NCBI GenBank assembly: GCA_013076295.1
Contig: RQOL01000618.1
Coordinates: 2,046,001 to 2,110,000 of the forward strand
Reading direction: 5' to 3'
Length of the DNA stretch: 64,000 bases
Origin: Sanderia malayensis
Taxonomy: Eukaryota; Cnidaria; Scyphozoa; Semaeostomeae; Pelagiidae
In this document: one piece after another, positions 35,997-47,900 of the stretch
Position numbering within the stretch: the stretch's first letter is position 1
Layout: every line of letters starts with the position of its first letter
The notes under the pieces: generated by a model
Database searches by the model: none
The model's input: only the letters and a program-made list of their open reading frames with translations
What the model was told of the DNA's origin: nothing
Position numbers and translations under genes: made by a program

Positions 35997-38900
35997 TCAG
36001 CACTTAACAGTTATGTCAGATCTGCACACAACACGGTGACGTTTTATGGCACAGGTCTGGCAGCTTTTCATGTTTCTCTCAGCATAGATTTTGGCTGCAT
36101 GGGAAAGGGCTGAGGTGAGACCTTTAGTCTCGGCTGGTCTGAGATTATTTGAAAACATTCCTCCGTCGTGTCGTACCAACTTGGTGAAGGCGTTCACTGG
36201 CAACTCTCTTGTCCTATCCACTGGTTGGAACGGCTTCAAGTAGACATGGTTAATCGTCTCGCCCAATACTTGGGTGTCTTCAACAGACTTGAACTGGAAA
36301 TCGTCAAAAACAAACAAACTTGCATTTGCTTTGTACTTCAATGCAAATTGCGTTTCGTCAAAAGTTGGACCGAACCAAGACGACTTGTACTCGCCAAAAT
36401 TGAACAAGAAAAAGAGTTTCGTTGCTCCGGGCCTAAAAGCCATCCCCGCGCCTCTCAGTATGGCCGCATAGTAATCATTTCTGTCTGTATCTGCACCAGT
36501 GTATGCCATTGTCTTGATGGCTGTGGCAATGTCTTTTTCGTCTGAAAAGTACTCACCATCGTGTGTGTGTGACCTGGAGTCGTAGCTCGACTGGCTGCCT
36601 GTACCGTAACTGACAAGAGCGTAGCGTGTATTGTAACCCATCTTGACGAATTTCTTGTTCGTCGAGTACAACATTGATGCGATAGATCGTCTGAACTTGC
36701 TGGCTGAGCTACGAGCAGACACAAGAACGACAACGTCGATTTCTTTCGTTGGCTTCTGGGTCCAAGTGTTTCCTCTGGTGACTGGTTTACTGATCTTCAC
36801 AGCTGGTTTTGGACCTGAACAAGAAAAACGAATACGCATGAACAAAACTGGTACCAAAAATATATAGATAAATATAATATTATATGTGTATGTTAAAAGT
36901 GGAGACAACTATCGGAGACAGACGCTTTAAGCAAAAAACTCCAACACATACCGATAACGTATGGACTAATACGACTGAATGAAATGACGGATTTCTAATA
37001 CTTGTGATACGTACCACATTCTGGAATCCTTGGAGGACTTCTGCCTTTGAGAAACAAGAAACGTCTGTACGCGGCAGTGGCATTACAATGCGATGTCTCA
37101 ACTGGTTCATTACTATCACAATCAGCAGTGTCAATTAGACAGGCTTTGAGGAATGGCAAAGCATCAACGGTTGTGAAATACCCAGCAAATGGCGAGGTTG
37201 TCTTCTTGAACAGCTCGAAGCACCGATTGGATGGTGACTTGTTGCATGTTGGAGCCTCGTTTCCAAATTGTCCCGTTCTGCATTGACTGTCTTTCGAGAC
37301 GAGCCAAGAATTGGCGAAATCGGTAACCGTGCTAGCCAACGTGTTTTCTGGTGTTTTAAATTCATCGTAAAGCTCGTTGTTGTTCGTTCCGAGAAGACCT
37401 GTGTGAATGAGAATGAAATTTACCCTCAATTCCTACTAAACCAATTAAGTTGACAGAGTCAACAACACAAACAGATGCAACAAGCCACAGAAAGGCTCTC
37501 TATCAAAGCAGCAAGCTCCATACAGGTTCACAAAGCTTAACATTAATACAACAGGCTCCATATAGAGCTGTCGCAATGGGGGTACAGTAAACATTATACA
37601 ATTGCTGCAGGCTCCAAACATGGAGTTTTATGCTTTATATGGCGGTGACAAGTTCCATAAAGTCGTAGAAAGATCTTTAACTGCGCAACCGACTCTCTGC
37701 AGTTAAAACGCAATAACAATAGAAACATGGAAAAATTGAGATTTTCTATACCTTGCGATTTCCCATAATGCCAAGCTGATAATTCGACGGAACAGAAGAA
37801 ATAATCAATGCTACATTGTAGCACGATGCCTTGTTTAAAGGTGCATTTGATGATTCCCATGAAGATCTTGCAATAACCATTTTCGGTGTCAATTGGCAGG
37901 TCCTTGACGACTCTCAACTTTGCAACATTGAATTTTCTCTCAACAACCGTACCGGACACGCGTCCGCTCGAATGAACCCGGATGTTCATGTCCGGTGTCT
38001 TGACAATGATGGCTTCTTTCGTGCTGAGAATGGTGAAGTTTCCATTTTTGAAATCACGAGCCAACAAGTAGGTGCATTCGGTTTTGGCATAGTTGACAAA
38101 CTCGTAGCTTTTCCCATCAAACGTCATCACATGGCTCTTTCCAAAGATCATGGCGTAAGCTGCAGAAAAAGTAATACATTCGTTTCATTAAATTAGCAGC
38201 GAACGAAGAAATGTATTGAGGGCAAACAAGGTAATGCATCGAGAGGCACACAACCTCTTCTGTTACGTAGTGTGAAATCTTGGTGATAATCTAAGGGAGC
38301 GAAACAAGTTGTGGCAAGTTGTAGTTACAGCATTGCAAACCAAAATTTCTGAACTAGCATTGGGAAAGAATTGTTAATCTGTCGTTTCATAGCATTGCAA
38401 GTCTCTAAAATACTTACTTCTCAGTGGATTGATCTTCCTCATGATCGGCTGCACAACTCTGTATCTGAGTAGCATCTTTGCTCTACTCACGGCTCTGTCC
38501 AATGCAACTTTGTTCCATGTGTACAATCTGTTTAATCGCTTGCCATATTTACCGAGGATATCCTTGTGCGTTCTCAAATATTCCATAACAGCTTCCACAT
38601 CTTCATCTGCAAGTGCAGTCTTGACAGTGCGCCTCGTTGCTGCGTAGACCTCATTGATTGCCTTCTCAAGATAACCGTAAACAGACTTTAATTCGGACTC
38701 AACCTCGTAGAAAGCCACTCGGAATTGTTTTCCACTCCTCCATTGTTGGGCAGCTGATTTAACCATGACCAAGTATGTCTTGGTTTTGTTCAAAGCTTTG
38801 TCGTAACTCTTCTTCACATCAGCCATCATGTTGCGCGCAATTATCTTCGAAACGTCGTACATTGGGCGGATGTTTCTTCTCATTTGGTCTGCGTAAAGGT

Positions 38901-41900
38901 TGTACGCCTTCTCATAGGCCTCTGCGATGCTGTCAGAGTTAGCAATGGACGTAACAGCAGTGGTAGTAAAGTTGTAGAGTGCTTTTGAATAGTATTTAAC
39001 TTCTGTTAGGGTAATATCCGCGAGAAGCTTCGTTTCGTTCATGATTCCGCTGAGGTACGTCTTCAAGATTGTAGATTGTTTAACTCCATTTTCCTTCAAT
39101 GCTATGGATCTTGACTTCAAATGTTCGACCAGCCTCGAGTGAGCGAGTAGACTCGTATTCAGATCCTTGCGAAGCTCCGTTGTCCTGGCTTTCAAATCAT
39201 CCAGCAAGGATTTCGTGATCTTAGCAGTCTTGCATTTGACTTTGTTGGCAATCTCGCTGATCTTTCCTTTGACATTTTCGACATGATAAGAGAATCTTGG
39301 CTCGATGTCCCTCGGATGGTTAATGCGAATGACAACACGACCAGCATCGCTTTCAATGCTTGCGTATTTCTTCAAATCTGGAACCATTTCTTTCATCTTA
39401 GCAATGTATGGCTTCAATTCAAGATTGTCCACGTAAACCAGTGTGGCATGCAATCCCTTGACAGGCATTTTCGCAATCATCTTCAGGTAATCTTTGGTCA
39501 TAGTTGGAACTAGTGGCATGAAGTTGCGAATGTGATTATACGTCTTGTTGTACATTCTCAACGCATTCTCTTTCACGTGGTAATAATTATAGACAAACAC
39601 GGCGGTTTCATTTATTTCATTGCCAATTATCCTCGCTACTGCGACCACTTTTGTCAAGTGCGGCTTCACGAAACGGTTGTATTCGGTTGTCAAAGTCTTC
39701 ACGGCGCGTTGATACACAGCTTTAACACGATCTGGCATTTCTTTCACAACTGCAACAGTTTCTTTAACAGTCATGCCTTTGAATGTGGTCAGCTTTTGCT
39801 TCACTATCGATTCATCCCACATCTTTTTAGCCTGTGCAATGTACCTGGCCCTCGTGGCATCCAAGTAAGCAATAAATTTCTTTAGCGCAGCATCAACCTC
39901 GACCAAGTACTTCTTGTATGCCGTCTTGAATTGCGCGACGATTTTCGGATAACGATCATTCCACATTTTCTTGACAATCGTGTATCTAACCTTGGCGAAT
40001 TCAACAGCCTTATCCTTGTAGACGGTAGCCTTGCTTTTAACATCACTGTAAACCGCATTTAACTTTTTCATAACCTTCTCCTTCTGTGCCATCATTTTGC
40101 CATAGATTTCAACAGTCTTCGTTACAATATCTTCCAAAGTTGTCTCATCCACGAAATTGTTGTACTTCTTCACAAGAAGATCATATCTTGCCTTGATCAT
40201 GGCTTTCCTGTTCTTTATAAACTCCTTGACTGTGGCCATCATATCTTTCTTGTAAGACACAGCTTTCTTCAATGCAACCTTAGCAAGGGCCTCGAGTTCA
40301 GCAACAAGTTCGTGGTTCTTGATCTCCTCGGCTATTTCTGTCCATATTTCATGCGACACAACTTGGTACATGGGAGAGGTTTTCAACTTTGCAACAAGCT
40401 CAGACCAGCGTGCTTTCAACATCTGCACCTGTTTGCTGTATATTTGCTTCAATTCGGTCTTGATCTTCTGTGGCAATGCAGCCATCTTTTCATAAACTTC
40501 CATGATTCGTTTGCGGGAAGTAGCCACAAATGCCTTCGTTTGTTCGTCTGTTACATCAGATAGGAACGTCTTGGTCTGTGATTTCAGCTCCTTTAAAGCA
40601 GTCTTTAAATCGTAGCTCTTGACTTTGGCGACGAGTTTCTTGGCGTTTTTCACGGAGCTCCAAAAGCATTCTTCGGGATACTGTCTGAAGAATGTGATCT
40701 TGGCAACAGCCATTCCAGGCACTTTTGCGGCTTCGATTTCGATCATTTTCATAACAGGAGCAATCTTCTCTTTCAGTTTCATCATGGTGAATTTACCACT
40801 GGTCTTGATCTGCTTGAGAACTTCCAAGAATCGTTTGACCTTAGGATCCTTCATCAATTTGTTAATCCTCTCCTTCAATTCCTCTACTTTTGGGTGCGTT
40901 TTCAGTTCTTCGATTTTCACTTTAAGTTCGCTGACTTTCTTGCTGATCATTTCCGAAATCTTCTCAATATAAGCCTTGATTTTCTGATACAGCTCATGGT
41001 TGACAATTTCAAGGTATTTTGGATGACTCTTTACCTTCTTCATGTATACCTTAACTTGCTCTACCACCTTAGCATATCTTTTCTTAGCCTCAACCAAACC
41101 CTTGCTGTACAGCTTAATTGTTCTAGTTTTTGCATCATCCACGTATTTCTTGCTTTCTTCAACAGCAGTGTCATAATACTTCGCAGCCAGTTGTTTTCCA
41201 TCCTTGAAGTACTTTTCTGAATACTCTTTTACAATCTCGTAATGAGGCGTGAAAGCTTTGATTGTCTCGTTTGCAATTATCACCGAACCACGAAGTGTCT
41301 GATTGAGAATGCTCTCAAACTCCTCACGAACAACAGGCAGTAATTCTTTCTCGATCTTTTCCTTCAATTTCATTGATCTTGCATAGATTTTTCCATAGTG
41401 CTCTTTAACAACCGTCTTCAACTTCTCCATGTAGCGTTCACGCATCTCTACAGCAATCCCTCTTACTTTCTGATACAGTTGTCTGATGCTCATCTTCTTG
41501 TTTGCTTCGTAGACTTTAACCACCTCGGCATTGAGCTTCTCGTATGCAGCAACTGCTTTTGCATAATATTCCTTTCCTTTCGTCTTCAACTCACTGACAA
41601 TCTTCTTGTAAACTCTGGTGACTTCTGGCTTGATCTTCTCGTTGAAAACCTTCTCAAGACGAGCCTTCTCTCTCAAAACAACAACCATGGCTTTCTCGTA
41701 AGCAATTTTCACCATCTCAACAGCATCCTTTGTGACCTCTCGCAATCGCTCCATCCTCTCATAAGCCACATCATACTTAGCTTTGCCATAACCGTAAACG
41801 TTGCCTGCAATTTCTTCCCATGTCTGGTGCTCGTGCTTCTTATAAAATGCCAATGCTTTACCATACATTTCATCGTATACATCCAAGACAGCCTTTCGCA

Positions 41901-44900
41901 GCTTCTCGTACTTCTCCTTAGCCAAACCAGTGACCAAGGTCGCGTAGAATTCTTTGGTATAAACACAGTCGTCCTTGACGTCATCGTACACCAACATCGA
42001 TCTCCTCTTCACATCAGTGTAAAGCTCCTTCAACGGTGTTCCATACTTTTCCAAATATTCCTCATACAATGCAACAGTCTTCGTCTTGGCCGACACGACT
42101 CTATCCTTCATGGAATACACAAGCCTCTTAATCAATTCGTAAGCCTCGGTCTGGCTCTTCAACACTGCATTTTCCAATTCAGTGTAAAACTCCTCAAAGT
42201 CCTTCTTTGGAATTGATCTGACATATTTGTAAACGTTTTCTACAGAGGTGTAATAATTCTTGATTTTCATCTCAATTTTCTTGACAGTATTGATAACCAT
42301 GGTTCTTGCATTTCGAACAATCTTCAGAATGCTCTCAGTCACGTTGACTCTCTTTGCAGTGGCAATAGCCGTAGCGATCTTGCCGTGAACACCCAATTGC
42401 TCAGCTTTCTTCATCTGGGCAGCCCAGGTGCCAATGATTTGAGTGGACACATCCAATTCAGCCAGCTGGTCGAGAACACTTGCAATTTCTTTCATTGTTG
42501 ACATTGACATCTTCCCGGATGCCTTGAGGACCTTCTCGATCATTTCTGGAACAGGTCTGGAGATCAATTCACTGATATAATCCGATACTTTGACCCATCT
42601 GCATTTCACTATACTCTTTGCATCGGCGTAAATCTGTTTTCTCTCACTGTAAACCTTCTTGATCTTATCAACAGTTCTTCTACTCATCAACACAGCATTG
42701 TCAATGATCTTCTCAGCTATTTGCTCAGCCGTCATGCTCTTATCAATCTTCATCTTCTCTCCGTATCTTCCCAAAGTGCTCTTCACCTCAGCGTACTTCT
42801 CTTTCAGCTGTTTCTTGTACTTGCCGGAAATGTTCTCCAAATGCTGACCGATTGAAGTCTGAAGAACTTCAATAGCAAGAAGTTGTCCTTTGATGTTCGT
42901 GTACAGTGCTTCGATTGGCTTCAGTATGGGCAATACGTACGTCTTCACAAAGTTGACCATTGATGCAACGGATCCTTTTGCTGGGTAATAAATCTCGTTG
43001 AAGTTCTTCTTCAGAGTGGCCATGAGCATTTTGTTTCCCTTTGTGACAAGTGGACCAAAATGCGTTGTCACAGATTTCTGGATCTTCTTCATGCATCTTG
43101 TCATCGGTTGCAAAAATGACTCAACTGATCTTGCCAATTTTCGAATCTTCTTCACGCTCAGCCTTGTTGATTTGATTACAGAGAAAACAACCTTTTTCAG
43201 ATCTTCCGGAAGATTATCCAGCTTGGTCTTCAAGGCATCTACGTGTTCTTTGATTGTCAATTCTTTGATTTTGTATTCCATGATCTTCTTTGTCAGTTCA
43301 CGAGTATTCTTCTCAATGTCGAATGCCTTGATCTTCGCAGCATATGCCTTGTAGATCTCTTCAATATTCTTCTCAGTGTACGGCACCTTGGTCTTCTTAA
43401 CATAATCTTCGATATCAGTCTTCAATTTGGTGAGCTGTTTAGAGAGATTCATCTTGTACGATTTGACAATTTCTTCCACCATCTTCACGAGATCCTTGAG
43501 AATAGTCTCTGTTGTTTTGCCTCTGATTTTGAACTCCCTGGCCAACTTGAAAGCAACTCTTGCCACAGGCATACCAGACACGGTGACATTCTTTGCTACA
43601 CCGTAAGCAGCTTTGATGATTTTCACCGAGCTGTCAAACGTCTGTCTTGCCAATGCCATGCCTTCTTTGCTGTATACCACAGCCTGTTCCATGTAACGGG
43701 GCATTCTCTCGTGCACTTTCATCAACCCATTGCTGGCCATTTTCAATGCTTTTGACGTCATCTTTCCTGATTTCTTCAAAGCTTCTACGATCATTGAACA
43801 GGCCTTCTCTTTAGCAGCAACAAAATCAAACTCATCAAACACTCTGTCAGCGTTGTTGATCAACGAGAGCACCTTGACAGTTCCTTTTACAACGGCATCT
43901 TTGCTCAGCGTTCTGCTCATCTCGGCGACCTTCATTACCAAAGTAGTTACATTTCTAACCCCACTCTTCACCAACGGCAAGACAGCATCTCTGATCTTCT
44001 GCACTGTATCCTTGTTCCATTCTAAGATAAAGCTACTTGCGGAGGATGCCAGCTCGTACTTGAACACAACTTCGTTGACGATCTCAGTTCCGATCTTTCG
44101 CTGAATGGTAACCGACACGATGCGATCGTCAATGACTTGGAGAACAACCTGAGCAGACAGACGTGGCGTCACGGTGACGTTGTAGACAAATGAAGTCGTC
44201 TTTGGATCATACAACGCTGTCCATCCCATGATATTCTTCTGGTAGAAAACATGAACACCAGCAACATAACTGTAGGGATCGAATCTGAGTGAAAAGCCAA
44301 CAACACGCTTCATGAACTCAGAATTAATCGTCACTTCCTTCTTTTCTGCGTTCCATTTACCAGCAAACATGATGTTCCAATCTTTCTTCAAGGCATCGAA
44401 ATTCACCAGCACGGTCTTCTCTGCTTCGTTATACTTGGCGGTGGCTTGGAATCTTTGCTTTTTCAAGATGTACAAACTTGCAATAACGGTCTTCTGGGAC
44501 TTCTTGTATTCGGCCATAACTTTGAAGATGTTCTTCTTCAAGATAAACATTTCCAATGAAGCCTCGCCTTTTGGTTTATCAAGAACGGCAATCGTTTTAA
44601 CGTAGCTCTTGTCTTTGGATCTCATTTCAAAAGCAAGCAGAGTCTTGGAGTATTGTACGACTGTTTCGATGACTTCAGTTGGAACAATCAGGTTGCCTTC
44701 TTGTTTCTCAGTGGTAAGCTTCATTCCAAAAAGACCTCTGCTCTCCAACCAGAAACTCACCAATCGAACAGATCTTCCGAATGCAGTCAGCGTGAAGATG
44801 ACTGTTTTCGTCTTGCTGTTGTATTCGGCTGCAACAAAGAAGGTCTTCTTGAAAGCTGTAAATTTGAAGTTCAATCCCTTGATGTCAGTTTGCTTGACAT

Positions 44901-47900
44901 AAGATGCTATCCACTGTAGCGACCTTTCGTAATCAGCCCAAGTAAACTTGAGATCAGTCGTGATTTTCCAGCCATTGGTTTGGTCCAAGCGACCGGTCAG
45001 TTTCACGAACATTCTGGGCAAAAACTCGATGGATACATCGAGTTGTTTTGCGTCCTTCATGTATCGTGCATAGTGGGAGACCTTGCGACCAGGCAAGTAA
45101 TTCATGTCAACATTCACTTCGATCAGTTCTTTGCTGTTGGAGAAAGTTGTCTTCATCGATGTCCTCTTGTTGCGTGCATAATCAACACCAGCAGTAACGG
45201 CGTATGACGTCATGCTCTCGGTTGACATGTTCTCGTAAGCAGCGTCCCATCCGTATTTGAATTTCTTGTTCCAAACTGTGAACTCCCAGATGTACTTGTA
45301 CGCCTTCTCCACGTCACCCAGGATGAGAATATCAGTCATCTTGTTAGCAAAGAACACGAAATCACCCTTGCTGATCGATGAATCCAAAACAACAGTGTAC
45401 TCAGATGGAGCCAAGTCAGGACGGATCCAGATCAGCGATGATTTGGCTGAGTAGTCTTTGAATTGGAGGATTGAGCTGACGCCCTTGCTTCGCTTGGAGC
45501 TTTCAACCAAGAACGTGTAGCTGATAGGCAACTTCTTGTTGACCCATCCTTCAAAGATGACACCATAGACACTTGCACCGGCTTTCGTCTGCTTGGAATA
45601 GGTTCCTTGCAACTTGACCATCTGCTTGAAGCCAAGAGCTTCGACTCCGAACAAGATCAATTCGTCTTGGGTTGTGGTGAAGAATCTTGTTGACACTGAT
45701 CGCTCTCCAACGGTGCTAGTCATCTTCAATTGACTGTCGTACAACGATGCATATGCCAACTCCAAGGTGTTCTTCATCAGTTCTTTAGATTGGTAGACGA
45801 GCGTTGACGTCAAACCATACGACTTGTCAGTGTTCCTCACGTCGAAATTCACGGCTGCGGTCCTCTTCATCATCTCAACAGACAACGTCAAACGTTTGAA
45901 GGCGTTTGACTCGAAAGTGGATGGAACTTCGCTGAGAACAAGGCATGTCTTGGCTGGTCTCTTGTCGTTATAAAAAGCGACAAGGCACGCTTGTTGCTCA
46001 AACTTGCTCTCCCAATTATAGCTGGTCATTAAGCCAATAACGTTCTTCTCGTAGGACGCTCCGATTTTCAATCCATGCCACCCTGATCTGAGGTTGCTGT
46101 AATCGGCATAAACGGCTGCTGTTCTTCCGGCAATTTCTGCATCGAATCTCAGCTGGTGACGTGCAAGAGTCTTGTAATAGCCCCAAACAAACTGGTGACG
46201 AATGCCTCGTATGCATGTGGTGTTGAAGATGAACTTCTTTTCGCTTTCAGTGTTCTTAATACCAGTGTACATGGATGTGCTTGCCATTGTGCTTGTCACT
46301 GTGAAATTCAAACCCTTCTCTGTATCAGTAGAAGCAAATTGGCCATCCATAACAAGTTTCTGGTTAAACTGATTTGCACCCATTCTCACTGTCAGTGACT
46401 TCGTCTTTGGCGCATACTCAACTTCACCTGTCAAATGCTTCTTCGGCCAGTATGTCGTCTTGGTGTGCAAAAGATAACTTCCCGACTCGATCTTCCTGAC
46501 GAATTTACTCACGTGCTGGAACTTGTACCAGTCGTACTGCGCAGATGCAAGAACACCCACCTCCTTGGCAAGGAAGCTTGTATCGTTGAAGTACAAAAGC
46601 TTCATCTTTATCGGTTTGTTTGTGATAACATTCGTGCTAAAATCAACTTCAAATCTGTTTGTATCATTGTGATAGGAAACGCTGAGCTCAGCATTGTTCT
46701 TCGCTTCCAAACTTCCGATTACAAGGGTCCTGACTTTGCGTGTTTCCGTGTATTTGATGATTCCCGAGAGTCTTCTAGAGTAGGTGGCTCCGGGTGTCCC
46801 AATTTCAAACGATCCGAGTAGCTCACGACCGGAACCGATGGACTTCTTGCTGACTGAGACAAGGAACTGATATGTGGTGAGCTTGGGATCGGCTTTTACG
46901 AGACGCATACCAAAGTGAGCAGGCCCAGAGAGTGGGAAGTAAGGAGCCTCGTAGTCGCGGAATGCAACTGGCACGGCCATACTGGTACAAACACCGAGTC
47001 CGAGGATCATTTTCGAGTTGAGACAGAAATCTGGAGAGATTCTTCTTTCAGTTCCTCTGATCAGTGCAGCCTTTTCATCAACAAACATGTATGGTGTAGA
47101 TCTACGTGGAAAGACAACACAATTGTCAGACAATTCAAGTCGTTTGTGATTACATTTACCTAAAAGCTGATACTTGACATAAATATTCTCATTAAAAAAG
47201 CTGGCTACTCGAAATACGGATTGGCTACTCGAAATAAGAAGTGGCTACTCGAAATAAGAACTGGCTACTCGAAATTAAAACAACAAGCAAGCTACAACTC
47301 ACGAGATGTTGAAAAATTCGATCGGTTCCTCTGGTGCATCAATGTTGATTCTCAACTGCTGTCCTTCCTTGTATACAACAGATCCTTTCATCGTTTGTGA
47401 TGTGAACATTGAAGTATTGACGAAGATTCCCGTGTCTACGTAGTGGCTGTGAATTCCCATCTGTCCAGATACTTCGACAACAGCACTAGAAATACGAATA
47501 TGAATATATATAGATGGAGGTTTGATAACAAAGTAATTATCACATGCAGGGGGTTCTATGAACAGTCAGTCAGTGACCCTTTACTAGTTAAGAACTCTTT
47601 AAGTGCCTATTGTTGAATACAAAACGTAGCTTTGCAAAGAATAAAGCAAGCAGGAGATTTCAACCTCAGTCTTACCTTGGCCTGACAAATCCTTTGACTT
47701 CCAAAGAGCTTGGCCCCCAGAACATGTTCCTGATGTCAAATTTGCCATCAAGTTCAAGTGAGCCGACAGCTGATCCGGTCAGTTTGAGCTTCATTGGCAG
47801 ACCAATGGCAGTTGGAACGGTGTGGGTCATCTCAAGAAACATGACACTCTTTGTGAAGGTCTTGTGTCCACCTTTGGCAACTTTCAGCAACAACTCAATA

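Noticed and set aside
41398..42216. 272-codon open frame opposite the lipoprotein exon
   Set aside because: Antisense shadow of the Lys/Glu-rich helix region; it lacks family features and is one of many such frames over this exon.
47133..47163. Acceptor CTTTTAG at 47161 as the start of the giant exon
   Set aside because: Joining exon 9 there gives an immediate stop. The acceptor TTTCCACGTAG before 47101 keeps frame and has a better pyrimidine tract.
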